Positions 51,981-63,922 of a stretch of 64,000 bases of DNA are shown piece by piece. Positions within the stretch are counted from its first letter, which is position 1; each line of letters begins with the position of its first letter. The stretch covers positions 496,001 through 560,000 of the forward strand of contig WIUZ02000023.1 of the NCBI GenBank assembly GCA_015956445.1, read 5' to 3'. Source of the DNA: Thelephora terrestris. Its lineage: Eukaryota; Basidiomycota; Agaricomycetes; Thelephorales; Thelephoraceae. Under the pieces are notes generated by a model. The model saw only the letters and a program-made list of their open reading frames with translations, was not told the origin of the DNA and did no database searches. Made by a program: the position numbers and the translations under genes.

Positions 51981-52049
51981 TGGCAAGTGGAGGGAGGAGA
52001 CGAGGTGGAAGGAGGAGACAGTGATGAGGTGGCAAGATCGGATGCGCAC

Positions 52050-52684
52050 AGAGGAAAAATTGCCGCGGAATTAGCCGATCGTGAGGCGTGACTGAAGGTG
52101 TCCACTAATTCGATTTTTTGGTGGACACTCACTGTAAAAAAATTTCAACGGACTTAGAAATTTTTTTGATTGAAAATATAAACTAATGGTTTCACAACGC
52201 CACGTTCATATCGGCCGTTAATTTTTTTGACCAAGATATGAACTGGTATATTTTCTGCTAACCTACCAAGAAATATAGCGAGAACGTTTATAGTCCGTAG
52301 GTGGATGGCGAAATATCGTTGGTCAAGTGGCACGTGGCTTGCATTGAGTCGAGTGAATCTGCGGTTTCTCCACCCAACTGATCGCCAGAATTACGATCTG
52401 CCTCTCAAACGATGTTCCGTTACTGGATACACACCCTTGGCATTAAATAATAAAATAAGAGCATATTGTGTACAAATTAGTACATGGCAGAACCTCTAGG
52501 ACCGCATTGTGCTGTGTCGGAGATATCATCTCTGACCGCACATCATCTCTAACCACACATCACTTCACTCGGCTTTTGCCTCGGATATTTCATTTTGGCA
52601 CACATAGACACGTAGTATCAAACGAAAAAACAGATGATAAATTTGGTTTCTAGCAAGGGGCACTGCACAAAAGTAACGAAGCTC
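52050..52684. other. Gene-free spacer inside the KDZ transposon
   Basis: AT-rich sequence between the transposase start and the 3' end of the cargo gene. It includes a possible hairpin, GTGTCCAC...GTGGACAC at about 52098-52128. No gene seen. Confidence 0.55.
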
Positions 52685-53867
52685 TCATTCCACCCTGTCA
52701 CCACCACGCCCGCGTTTGTGTGTGATCGAGACTCGACCGCTATGGAGTGCGACTATGAATACCGAGTACGCCTCTTCTTCAGACGCTGCCCCGTGGTAGC
52801 GAGAACCACTTATGAAGTTGACGGCATTGCCAGCTTCGTCCCTGGGTAAATGTAAGGAGGGTAATGCGAGGTGTGATTTTACATACCAGTTGTTGAAAAC
52901 ACCGACAGACTGTCCCCTGAGAACAGCGTACCACTTCTTCTGCGGTCCGAGCTTGTGGGGTGGGGGATGGGTGGCAACAGCTTTCGTCCCTTTGCGAACA
53001 TCGTCTAACTTGATCATGTACGCAAAAGGGGATAGATCTTGAATCCACGACATCCCGCAGTTTTTTCTGCACTCGTGGCGACCATATAGGAGGTTGTTGA
53101 GGTCATCATCAGCCCCAATCGTTGGGAACATGTCCGGTGAGAGCAAGATGTCTTCTGGGAGCATAGGGCGGGACGACGAGGGTTCGGGAGCCTCCGATTG
53201 AGGATCAGAACTTTCGGACGAAGGACTGGGGCTGACCGGTCGCGACGCAGATACGGACACAGGGGGTAACGACTCGCTCCGACGCGACAACGGAGAGGAG
53301 TCAGGCGACACAAGCCGGTGATGTGATCTCGCTGTCTTCTGGATGGGTGGGGGCGGAGGATGTGATCTCGCCGTCTTCTGGATGGGCGGAGGCGGAGGAT
53401 GTGATCTCGCCGTCTTCTGGGTAGGCGGGGGCGAAGGCAATGCATCGTTTCTGTGGGGAAACAGGGTAGGTGGAGACGAGGTAGGTGAAGGAAGGTCCAC
53501 GTGAGATGATGAAGATACACCCTTCCCCTTCTTTTGAGGCGACGAAGAAGGTTGGGAAGATCTGAGAAGTGTCGCTGTGGAGATTTCGGGTGCATTTGTT
53601 CTGTTACTAAGATTAGGTACACTGGAAGTGGGGCCGTCGCAGTTGAAAAACAAGAACTTGCCTGAACCTGTCTGGCTGGCGGAGTATGCTATGATCTTCC
53701 TGGAATCGACGAAAAACCTGATCCACTGGGGTGGATGAGTTATTATAAAATCCAACGAAGCTGATCCACTTACCCCTTTCTGAGCCATAACGGATCGTAA
53801 AGGCATGGAGTGATGCCAGCAATTCCGCTTGCTCGTCGTCCAGGTCGCCCATGTTCAACGTTGCCAC
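52685..53867 (-). CDS. KDZ cargo: protein with C-terminal RNase H1 N-terminal (hybrid-binding) like domain
   Basis: Exon 1 starts at ATG 53867 (MATLNMGDLDDEQAELL). A GTAAGT...CCCCAG intron near 53775-53728 leads to WIRFFVDSRKIIAYS. The middle is disordered and serine/proline-rich, with three copies of a PPPPIQKTARSH unit (53320-53430). Near the C-terminus, KKWYAVLRGQSVGVFNNW and a downstream SGSRYHGAASEEEAYSVF match the pattern of the RNase H1 N-terminal/caulimovirus viroplasmin fold (WYxVxxGxxxGVFxxW ... G F xx EA). That fold binds RNA-DNA or double-stranded RNA. There is no RNase H catalytic domain. It is divergent from the gene at 54062. A nucleic-acid-binding role in transposition or in evading silencing is inference. 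Confidence 0.65.
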
Positions 53868-54061
53868 GGCATCAGCTGCGTGTGCTCGTGGCCTTCTAAG
53901 TGGGTTGTTTGGACTTGTTGATTGATGGCATCTTCCACGTGATCATCAATCATTCCACGAGTCTCGTTGGGACTTCTCATTTCTGTCTTGCCAGCACAGC
54001 ACCATTCCTCTCCACCTTGCCAGCACACCCTTCTTGTCTTCATCTCACTGGCACAACGCCA

Positions 54062-56632
54062 ATGCGCTCCAATGCCTGGACAACCCAGGAGGAATACGAC
54101 TACCTCTCATCCTTGATCCCCATGTTCCTCTCTCGCCGAGAAGTCCGCAATATCGCCCCTTTCCTTGCTGAAACGGCCATCACCTTTCTCATCAAGTTTC
54201 CCACTCGTTCGTCTACATTTGACCGCGAACAGCTGTGCACGGTACGCCCTATATCCCCATTTTAATATTCCTTGCTTACAATCCCCTAGAAGTTACGCAC
54301 ATGGTTCGGCAACCATGCCAGAACTGCTGTCAAGGGCACGGATGCTCGTCACGCACTCGATCTCTCAGGACGCGCCAACCGCCGACCAGTTCCCTTGCAG
54401 AAGTCACAGGCATACTCCTTACTCTACTACTATGAGGGTTCCAAGCTCTTTCTCGAGATGAAACATCTTTACAAGCAGTACTCGTCCGGACATCCTCCCA
54501 CACTCGCTCTTTATGGACACCTTTTTCCAAGACCCCCCGAAGACCCATCCGACACTTCCGAATCTGCAGAGGTTCCATTGGCTACAGACAATTCCACCAA
54601 CCCTGACAGCGAGCTTGCCACGGAAGGGCCTACTGACACCGACTCCGAGCCCGCACAATCGTCCCCCGCTCACTATATCCCCAATTACGTCCACTTCCAA
54701 CAAACCATCATTCGCGAGAGGGTCAAGACAATTCCGGCCGACGAGGCAGCTGCCGTTGCAAAACGCATCGATGAGCACTACGCCGCTGCTCTGAAGGCAT
54801 GGGAGCGGCCATGGATGACGACTTCCAAGGCGCTGCCTTTGCCCAAGGAGTTGCACACCTCCAGCAATGCCGGACTGTCTGAGGAGCAACTGGAGACGGA
54901 GTACTACCAAAAGTAAGTCCTTTGGCCCTTAGCCTCATGCATACCTGACCATTCGCATGTTTCAGGAATGCCAACAGGCTCAATCACTCGTTGCAGAACA
55001 TCAGCGAAGAAGTCACACGCCAGTCGTCATACCAGACCTTTTTCTTGTGGGGTGGCCCATCTGCGACAGCTGGCGGGCTGGACATCTCCTGGTATGTATG
55101 CTTTTCTTCTTTTTTTTTTTCCATGCTCATGATCTGGCAGGACGGAAAGTGGTGTCACGCTCGAGGGAGAACAAAGCTTTTCAAGTTTCCTGGGTCCAAT
55201 GTTCACCGAGCTACAAGAGAAGTACCGCCAATGGCTTCAACTCACGTATTGTAAGTTCTCATCGGGCTCCCTTTCAATATGGACACTGACTGCTTCTTGC
55301 ACAGCGAGTGAACAACTATCACGTCGTAGCGTGACTCCATCGGGTGTTGTTCCTCCCTCTTTGTCATCAAGTCGAGCCGTATCCCCTCATGGGCCGTCTA
55401 CGAACACTTGCCTTCAACTAACCGAATCCCCCTCCACTGATGATGTTCATCCGTCTTTCACTCCAGCCGTTGAAGCTCTCCCTGCTCCAGTCGTTCAATC
55501 CTCTCTTGCAGCTGTTGAACCGCCCCCCACCATAACTGTTGAACCGCCTCCCACGGTTGCCGAACCGCCTCCTCCCATGGTTGCCGAACCACCTCCTCTC
55601 GCGCATGTCCCACCCCCTCTTGTGGCCGTCGAACTATCCACCCTCGCAGTTGTCCCACCTCTCATCGCCATCAATTCACTGCCCCTCGCAGCTGCTGAAC
55701 TGTCTTCTACCCCGGCTGTTCAACCGTCTTCCGTTGACGTCCAGTCTATTTCCCCCATCATTACGGACATGCGGAGTCCTGCCGACACTGGTCTCAACGC
55801 AGAGCAGGTGCCAGCCAGCCCTCACACTGCCAATTCTACCACAACGACCTCTGACACTGACCTCTCCTCTGCTCGTCCTGGCCCCGGTTCCGACTCCGCC
55901 ATCCCAGCAACACCCCTCACTCCAACCTTCGGGGACAGCTACCCTAAGTTTATCACGCCAGGAATCCTTGCATCCCTCTCTGATGTCGCCGGCACTGAGG
56001 GGTGGTCTGATCTTGTGCAATTGTACTTGAAGTTTGAGAACCTGTCTCCATCAAAAAGCGTGAGTTCTCGCTCTCTTTCTTCTTGTTTGTTTTGGCGGCT
56101 GATTGTAGTGCAGACATCTCGCCTCCCCCACAAGCAACGACCGATCGAGGTGGATGCCTGGTTGAAGGATGCCACAGGGGTCCACCCGGTCATCTCTGAT
56201 GTTGTGGCTTATGCCGAACGTTGGAGGTTGTGGTGGGTTGAATGCCAACCCTTAAAACGTGCAACTGCAACATGGCCACTCCCTCATGAACCTCTGTCTG
56301 CAACGGAATGGGGAAAACTCCTGAATGGTGGGAAGTATGGTTTGTTTCTATTCGTGATTTCACTGTCATGGTGGGCAAGGTCTCCAGGGCTTGTTCTTTC
56401 TTCCACTGAGCTTGCTGCAGCGATCAGCGATGTGGGCTGGGTTCTTCGTCAACTTGCGGATGTCCTTACCACCCTTATACCAAAGAAACCAGGCCCCCAG
56501 CAATCAACAAATGTCCACGACACCCCCATGCTGGAAGCACCAGGCACTTCGCGAAGCAAGCGCAAGATCACGCTCACGGAGAAAGCTTCAGCTGCAGACG
56601 AAGGTTTCCAGAAGAGGTTTCGCCGAGATTAG
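54062..56632 (+). CDS. KDZ cargo: large tryptophan-rich protein of unknown function
   Basis: It starts at ATG 54062 (MRSNAWTTQEEYDYL) and ends with TAG at 56630-56632. Exons are split by short introns near 54240, 54913 (GTAAGT), 55092 (GTATGT), 55250 and 56058. The N-terminal part has KLRTWFGNHAR, like a DNA-binding or scaffold segment, then WPLP-type and tryptophan-containing blocks. A long proline/valine repeat region (AVEPPPTITVEPPPTVAEPP, 55490-55700) follows. The C-terminal block has KQRPIEVDAWLKD, WRLWWVECQPLK, TWPLPHEPL and GGKYGLFLFVISLSWWAR, then DVGWVLRQLADVL and a lysine-rich tail. From memory, proteins of this layout are highly multicopy in Agaricomycetes. No catalytic motif is visible. 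Confidence 0.6.
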
Positions 56633-56699
56633 ATTACCATTCCCCTGTTTTGACCACAAGCTCTAGTCTACGTATCTGAAAATGTAAAGACCCTGCTCC

Positions 56700-57878
56700 C
56701 TTTCCAAATTGACTCTTGATCTCCCTTCCGTTGTGTGACCTGTGAGTTGAATTTTCATGTGGGTGCGCTTGCGGACTTGTATAAAATTCTGTGGTGACTT
56801 CCAAAAAAGGAAATTCCAAAAAGGGAAATTCCAAAAAAGGAAATTATCGGAGAATGGGGCAGGTTTGTTATTCACAAATGCACAACAAACAAACGTGTTT
56901 GAGGGGCTCGGATGGAACGGAAATATATATTTGTCATGTCTACAACAGACTAAAAGTGAGATTATTATGAAGGCTACATTATTTGCATGGAAATCCAAGC
57001 GCAACGCAACTGGGCTTGAGCGCCTGCGGTTGCCGGAACCCAATGAGCTGGCACCTCACCTGTCCTTTTTGGCGCACGTATGCGTGGGTTCAGAAAATCT
57101 GGATATGGTCACCAATGCTGCTCACGTGTTTCTGATTATTCACCCTAATTTTTATTTACAATTTATTTTATTTTATTTATTATTTATTTAATACAGAACA
57201 TCATATAGAACGCGCGCAGGGGGGAAGAAAATATTATACCGGAGGGCTGAGATATGTCACGGGAGGGGCCATGACATATGGGAAGGGCAGTTCCCACGAT
57301 TGCTCCGCATAGAGGCATCTTGATGGGAGGGAGGCGCCGGCAATGACGCGCCACAGGGGATTCGCACGGATGCAGCGCGTCTTGATGGACCTGAATTGAT
57401 GGGAGGGAGGCACCAGCGATGACGCGCCGCGGGAGGGATTCACACAGTTGCAGCGCATCAAAAGGGACCCGAATTGATGGGAGGGAGGCGCCAGCAATGA
57501 CGCGCCGCAGGAGGAATTCGCACGGTTGCAGCGCGTCAGAAGGGACCGGAATTGATGGGAGGGAGGCGCCAGCGAGGACGTGCTATGCAAGGGATTCTCA
57601 CGGTTGCAACGCGTCTTGATAGGCCCTGATTGATGGGAGGCCGGTATTCACCCCCCATCACCCCCGAGAAGCTAGCTGTCAACCATTAACCGAGCCATAC
57701 TGGCCGGCATTGTTATTCACACAAACCTGGGAGGCATTCGTAGTACAAACCACACAAGCCGTGGACCAATTTGTGAATGTATATACTCAGTAAATGAATA
57801 ACACAACGAGGGGACCTAATGCACACAGACCTGTGGACAAAGTCCAGGTTTGTGTCACAACTTGGGTAAGGACCCCTG
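56700..57878 (-). repeat. Right long terminal inverted repeat of the KDZ element
   Basis: Inverted match of 47046-48120, slightly longer because its internal minisatellite (57310-57620, GGGAGGGAGGCGCCAGCAATG-like period) has an extra unit. Differences between arms are scattered single bases and small indels. Confidence 0.85.
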
Positions 57879-59518
57879 CGCTGGTACCGAAAGCTGGAAA
57901 GCCAGGCAAGTACCGCCTCATACAAAACCTGTCATACCCACACACGAACCTCCCTCTCCCCTCAATCAACTCGCAACTCAACTCAGACGACTTCCCATGT
58001 ACCTGGGGCACCTTCCGAACCATGTGCACCCTGATCTTAAACCTCCCACAGAATGCACAAGCTGCGACGCGCGACATTGCCGAGGCGTACAGGATCATTC
58101 CCTTACATGAAAGTCAGTGGGCCGGGGTCGTTGTGCGCATCTCCAACTCCCCAGATCATTTCGCGCTGAACACGAGCAACTCGTTCGGTTGCGCGACGGC
58201 AGGAGGCCTCTTTGGGCTGTTTGGAGATGCTCTGGCAGACATACTGCGCGCCAAAGGAATCGGCCCGATCCTGAAATGGGTTGACGATTTCCTCTTCATA
58301 CGAATCCCATCAAAGGAATTGCAACAATACAACGTGGAACGAGAGACAAACCGGCAGATCACGCTCTCAAACGGAGGCGCGCTGCAGAATGGGGGACGCC
58401 TTTGGTACAAAGGCAAAGTGAGGGCCGACCTAGGAGTCGAGCACTTTGCAGAAGACCTGAATTTCCCTATTCGACAACTCAAAGAGCACCGCGAACAAAA
58501 TACGTCCTACCCATACGGCTTCGATGAGATCAACAAGATCACCGACCCGCTAGGCATCCCATGGGAATTATCGAAGGACACCCCGTTCAAGTCCAAAGTA
58601 ACCTTTGCAGGCCTCGAGTGGGATCTAAAGGAGAAAAGGGTCGCTCTCCCTGAGTCCAAGAAGGAAAAGTACAGTAGGGCTATCAACGAATGGAAAGAGA
58701 AATCAACCTACACACTTGAGGACGCACGCAGGCTATACGGAAAACTATTGTATGCCTGCCATGTGGTGCCTCGTGGACGAGCCTACTTAACCAACCTCGA
58801 AAAAATGATGGGAACATTTCACGATCGCCCTTTCCTCCCACGACACCCGCCCAAACACCTCAACGACGACCTGACGTGGTGGTCAGCCCTGCTCTCTCGA
58901 ACCCCCCTATCGCGTGAAATTCCTGGAAATCGACCCATCATCGACATCCGAGCCTTCTCGGATGCCAGTTCATCTGTTGGCATTGGCATCACGATCGGCA
59001 ATAAATGGCGCGCATGGAGACTCCTCCCGGGCTGGAAAGCCTCAGGAAGAGACATTGGTTGGGCCGAAGCCGTCGGCATGGAACTCCTCATCCGCACTGT
59101 TCTCCGATATCATTCACTCCCAGGCATCAAAGTTTATGGAGACAACAAAGGGGTCATTGAGGGATGGTGGGCAGGAAGGAGCCGCAACGCTGAAACCAAT
59201 AGAGTCTTCAAACGCATTCACGACCTACTGGAAAGCACCAACACTGTCCTCACCACGCGATACATCCATACCTCCAGCAACCCAGCCGACGCTCCCTCCA
59301 GGGGTCACTACCCTGCAAAACAGTTCCTCCTTCCCCCCATCGACATACCAGAAGAGATCCAACCCTTCGTCACAAACTTTGATACCCCCCTCCAACCCTG
59401 CGAACGAGATCCTACTCGACGCCTTCCTGAAACATCCAAAGAGATCTATGAAGGGATTCTCTGGACAAAAATCCACCTCATTCTTTTGGCACACCGGTTC
59501 TGCAATGGAGAAGGATGA

Positions 59519-60523
59519 GTTGGAGTGAAGAGCAGTTACCTAAAGTGATAGAAGGTGGATAGCGATTATCCAGAGTGAGTGAGAGTGAGCGAGAGTGGGA
59601 AGGAGTCAGATAGTGGCTAACCCATTCTCAACACCCGGTCGATACCCCTGGGATTGGCTTCTGACAATGCGCCATCAAATCCCACTTGTCATCACTCCAT
59701 CCCATCAAACAACATTCTCCATTGTCAACGGTTATGCTTAAATCTCCTGATCACAAATGAATAATGTATTTATTTATGTCATTATAATTAAAATAACGAT
59801 AGTATAAATTATCCGTACCTGAAAAGATATTATAGTTCCATCTTTTTTCTATGACATATGTCATGTCATGGCGACGGGGTGGAACAGCTTCTGAGACGTG
59901 AACAGCTTCTGAGCCATGTCAAAAAAAGCTTGTTCGCTCCGCTTAGCTTCCACTTGAGCATCAGTGAAACCTCCGTCTCCAGCGTCAGCGAAACATCTGC
60001 GTCTGGCATCGGCAAAACCCTCTGTCTCTGGTGTCAGTAAAACCTCCGTCTCCTGGGGTCGGAAAAACCTCCGTCTCTGGCGCCAGCGGACCCTCCGTCT
60101 CTGGTGCCGGCGAGGAAACCCACGCTCGGCTTGGGGATAATAGCTGATACAAAGAAGTCTAAGCCACCCTCGTTCTTCTTTGCCCACTTTTCCCTGCCCT
60201 GTATTCCCCCCTGCAACCCTCCTGAGCCTTGAAATGATGTCTGGATGGCACCACCCCCCCCCCACCTAATCAAGCTCTAAATCGGAGGCCATGCGGGGTT
60301 CAGACTTGCACCTGCTTGGAATATGTGAGCAATTCCCGTACTCGTATTCATGGCTGGTTTACCGGCCATGAATGCTATGTTCTCTTTCCCTGTCTCTCAC
60401 TCTTCATTGCCGGTTTACTGGAATGAACAACAAACCGCCGTTGCTTCCTTTCCCCCATAGGTTACTTGTCATACCTGCTAACTGATTGACACATATCCAG
60501 ATCCCCAACGGCAACCTCTGCGT
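59519..60523. other. Interval after the DIRS-like ORF, no gene seen except a minisatellite
   Basis: Non-coding or unrecognised. It includes an AT-rich stretch at 59755-59830 and the 24-bp repeat described separately. The missing recombinase ORF of a DIRS-like element is not found here. Confidence 0.5.
59961..60113. repeat. ~24-bp minisatellite, about six units
   Basis: Units resemble TCAGYRAAACCTCCGTCTCTGG and repeat head to tail with 1-4 substitutions each. The repeat is open on the minus strand but no gene is supported. Confidence 0.8.
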
Positions 60524-60989
60524 TTGCTTTCACGGCGAAACCCTTCATCGATCTCCCCCCCCCCTTTGCTGGACGCAGCCAACCAAAATGATCGTTTCTC
60601 TCCAGCCCACGCTCCTCCCATGCCTACTACTCACCAAGCACCTGGCCCTCACAGGCCTATTCACCTCTACCAACCGTTCGCTGGACCTATCCCTCCCACC
60701 TCCATCGATTCACGCCCAGGCCTTCCTTTTGGAATCCCCTTGAATCAATCAGCACCAATACTTCGGCAGTTCCGTCCGCGTGAAAACCAAGCTTCGTCGA
60801 CAAGCGAGGAGAACCGAAAGAGGAGCATAGCCAGGAACAGCAACAAGACCAAGAGGAAAACCCAGGTCGCCAGAGCCTACGAAGAACCGTCAGCATCGAA
60901 CCCTGTTGACAGAAATGTTTCCGTCCTGTTTTTCCCTCTCAATGTATTGCTGTTTTGTTTTTCCAATCAACTCCACTCTCACATGCGCT
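60524..60989 (+). CDS. 5' part of an unrecognised proline-rich protein, interrupted by the TG...CA element
   Basis: The frame starts at ATG 60524 and is proline/serine-rich (PPMPTTHQAPGPHRP), then basic (ENRKRSIARNSNKTKRKTQVA). After about 60910 the sequence turns T-rich (FPLNVLLFCF) and is probably intronic. The 2933-bp element sits at 60990, and the flank resumes at 63923 with CACCTAACCCTCCTGCCAG followed by a protein-like FPQFPDSIEELQPG. An element in an intron would explain this. No family is recognised and the rest is outside the window. Confidence 0.35.
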
Positions 60990-63922
60990 TGTCAGGGCCA
61001 CTCTTCGCCCTTCAGGTACCAGTGCTGTTGGTGAGTCGCAACTCCAACCAACAAGAAACAATGGGGCAAAGGGGGAACGACTTCCCTATATCCACCCAAA
61101 GTCTTCGTGGTCCAAAACGCGATGGACGAGCGTTCTCCGGTAGGTTGTCCGAATTCACAGCAGGAGTGCCGAGCCTCTATCAGGTAGATCCCTATCGTCT
61201 TCTGAGGGCAGATACAAGAGCCCGAGGATGGCGCCTCAAACTGATGACTTGATCCAAAGAGCAGTGCGGAACTCGATGTCGTGTCCGAGCTCGCTTCAAA
61301 CACCGGTTAAGGATCAAGACTGAGTGAGAGAGGAGAGCGAACGGTTCAAGGAGTTACTCGATAAGCTCTTCAGTGGCCTACAGCAAATACACCGATGCTG
61401 CAAGGAGAAGAGGACTTCCCGAGATATCAAAGATGGGGAGTCCTCAGCTACTCTACTAGTACTTATATAAGAGAGTGGCCGGGACATAGATAACCCTATC
61501 TAATAATAACTCGGAACAAAGAAGGGCCGAGAGTAAGCACGAACAGTAAGCGGCCCGGAGTATAGAATTGAAATGATAAAGGAATGACTAATGAGTCAGG
61601 GTTCGTGCGAAAATAAGAAAGGGGTCATGACGTCGTGTGGGAAAGGAATGACAAAGGATAATATCACATGCAAGGGTGAACCAATGAGGGGACGATGCGT
61701 CAGCTCGTCCGATCGGGACAACAAAAGACCGAGTGGGGCGCGAATGTCGAAGGCGAATGTATGAGGAGCCTGGACCGGTGAAACGATGGGCCGAGCCAAT
61801 GGCGAATAGGGCGCGGGCGCTGTCGAGGGTCGAATAAAGCGTAGTGCGAACCGGCCATTGGATCCATCAAACTCCCTTCTTCCCAAATCAACAATCCCAC
61901 CAACCCACTACTCATCCATTATGCCCATGATCTCCGATCGTGTCTTCCGTGCTGAGAATAGCACCGCTACCATCGAATCTGCGGACCCGCGCTCCGTACA
62001 GAACAAGAGTTACTTCCTCCCGAACGCCAACGTGGCGTACCCTAGTTATCGCGAGGTGCGACGTCACGTGTCGCTGTTTACTGGCAACAACTGACATCGC
62101 ATCGTAGATCTTCGCGGTTGCCGACAAGGTGGATGCTCGACAACTGGAGGCAACGATTGCCAGGCCTCCCCTCTATTTGACCATAGATGACGAGTTGTGG
62201 TATCACAACTTGATTGACCACAAGCTACAGGAGTCTATGCGCGGGGTCACGTTTGACACCGAGTTGCGTATGCCGTGGGAGACTCCGGTGGCGTCATCGT
62301 TATGGGGTCTTCTGAAGATGGGAATCTACGACCTGGGAAATGGCGAAGGAAGGTGGCCGGGGGCGACTCGTTCGCAACACTTTACAGCAGCCGTTGGTCA
62401 CCGTCTTTGGTTCCTTTTGAGGACAGAGCAGAAAGCGGTGAGTCGGTCTGTGCATCCCGCTTGTGGGATAACACTGACAGGCTTGTAGAATGAGCGGTTG
62501 AAACGCGAAGTGAAGGAAGCGAAGGATGATGCCCGCAGGATGTACTCGGAAGCGTTAGACACGAAGAAGACGCTGCTCCTGATGAACGACACGCTTCGCG
62601 TTACGTTTGAGAGCGAGATGCTGGCGATGCGTGAGGAACACAATCGGTTGGTCGAGTCCCTGAAGGAACGGGATGACACCATCCAGCGGGACCTGATCGA
62701 GGTCGATCGACGGCTCAACCGTCACAGAAGGGCTCTGAATGAGCTCGACACCAAGGTCGGTGCGACTTCTCCTGGTCTTTGTCCAAGAGAGCTCATGCCA
62801 CTCCTAGGTCGATACGTTGGATGACGCCTTGCCGTTGTTGGGTGCTCGGGTCGAGTCGATGAGTGAGCGGTTGTGTCACTGCCGCACTCGTTCGGTGGCT
62901 GCGGTTCGCGACGAGTCCGGAGACGAGTCGATTCCTGATCGGATGGCTTCTCCCATAGGTGGGATGTCGGTTGACATATTTGGCTTGTCCACTGACATCC
63001 TTTTTAGCTTCCGATGGGTCGTACCGCACACCTGCGCATACCGATGGCGGGGAGGAGGTCATTCGCGAGACGTCTGAGGAGACGGCCGTGAATCCGGTTA
63101 GCAGTTCTCCCGAGTTGGAGTACGCGGGGGAGAACGAAGTGGCTGTTCCGATTCCACCTCCGTCGATCTCGCCGGTGCGTGGGCAACGTTCTATCCGTGC
63201 TCGTCGTTGGGTTCCTTATCGCGGGGCACTTCGTCCAGCGCACCGCATGCGTCCCAGTAATCCCAACGTCGTCCGCCAGGGTGGAGACATCGAATCCACC
63301 GTCCTATTCCGATGCGACGATGCTGCAGTGTCGCGTGGATCGCGGCGAGCTGATTCCGGTGGAGTCCGTCGACGTGAACGGCTTAACCGACCTTACGCTC
63401 TTGTCGGTCCAGCGTGCAGCGGAGGCCGTTCGCCTGGTGGCTCAACTGACCGAGAGGGTGGAGGGTTGGTCAGTCCAGAGGACTCTGGATCAGACTATGG
63501 TCGATTCAGCGAGGAACCGCCTTTGCGCCGAGGTTCAGTTGGCCGTCGCTCATCGTCTGGAGGAAGCTCGGGTCGTCGAGATGGTCGACGAGGAAGTCGA
63601 CGAGAATGCCTCGGAGGGGACGGAGGAGGAGGTTGCCAGTGCTGAGGAGTACTGGCAGACCAGGTCTTGACGACCAGGGTTCGTGCGCCTTAGTCCTCGC
63701 CCATAGAGTCCGGGCGGATTCAACTCCGTCGGTTTGATAGTCTCATGTCTTCGCCGCGCGCCTTGTGTAATATCATCAGTGTCCTTGTCTGTGTTCCTTG
63801 GTGGCATGTGAGTTCGTGGTAAAGGAAAGGATAAGATAAGAAAGGGGTATAGGTAAGGAAAGTGGGCGAAAGTTGGGTGTGAAAAATGGTTCAGAAAGGG
63901 AATAAAATTCAGCACGCTGACA
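60990..63922 (-). mobile_element. Giant TG...CA element (2933 bp), TSD GCGCT, inverted relative to the copy at 16204
   Basis: The ends TGTCAGGGCCACTC and ...AGCACGCTGACA are flanked by GCGCT at 60985-60989 and 63923-63927. It is a near-identical full-length copy of 16204-19135 in reverse orientation, one base longer, including gene, TATA-like palindrome and both ends. Different target duplications show two independent insertions, not a segmental duplication. Confidence 0.92.
61921..63670 (+). CDS. Element-borne coiled-coil protein, second near-identical copy
   Basis: Same six-exon structure as 16454-18204: start MPMISDRVFRAENS at 61921, exon 2 from IFAVADKVDARQLE, coiled-coil exon at about 62489-62755, an exon starting VDTLDDALPLLGARVES, an exon with ELEYAGENEVAVP, then a GTGCGTGGGC donor at 63175 and a 64-nt intron leading to the last exon that ends EEYWQTRS at 63670. 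In the last exon only a handful of residues differ from the first copy and no stop or frameshift was seen. Retention of a spliced reading frame in two independent insertions suggests recent spread or selection. The gene is antisense to the presumed LTR direction of its element. Confidence 0.7.

Larger units (their letters stand above)
47046..57878. mobile_element. Complete KDZ-superfamily DNA transposon (10.8 kb) with >1-kb inverted repeats and two cargo genes
   Basis: The left end CAGTAGTGCTTACCC and the right end (inverted) CAGGGGTCCTTACCC are flanked by CGCTGGT at 47039-47045 and 57879-57885, a 7-bp perfect duplication (an 8-bp one has one mismatch). The target frame closes when the insert is removed. 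Arms of about 1.1 kb (47046-48120 and 56700-57878) are inverted copies. Inside are a KDZ transposase (minus), an RNase H1 N-terminal-like protein (minus) and a large tryptophan-rich protein (plus). All look open, so the element may be, or recently was, active. KDZ elements in fungi are known to carry extra genes. Confidence 0.9.
46027..59518 (+). pseudogene. DIRS-like RT-RNase H retroelement protein, split by the KDZ transposon
   Basis: Two parts, up to 47045 and from 57886, form one frame when the 10.8-kb insert and one copy of the 7-bp duplication are removed; the join reads SPLSL then VPKAGKPGKYRLIQN. The first part has an arginine-rich leader (RRERERDVGRQR) and the conserved block EFNKGRYIGPF. 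The RT domain has DIAEAYRIIPL, SFGCATAGGLFG and the active site KWVDDFLF. RNase H follows with FSDASSSVGIGI, WAEAVGMELL and VYGDNKGVIEGWW, and the frame ends at 59516-59518. This protein class is repeated in mushrooms and lacks an integrase; DIRS-like relatives use a tyrosine recombinase, which I do not see in the window. The true start of the first exon is uncertain; the protein-like part begins near 46320, probably after an intron. Confidence 0.82.
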
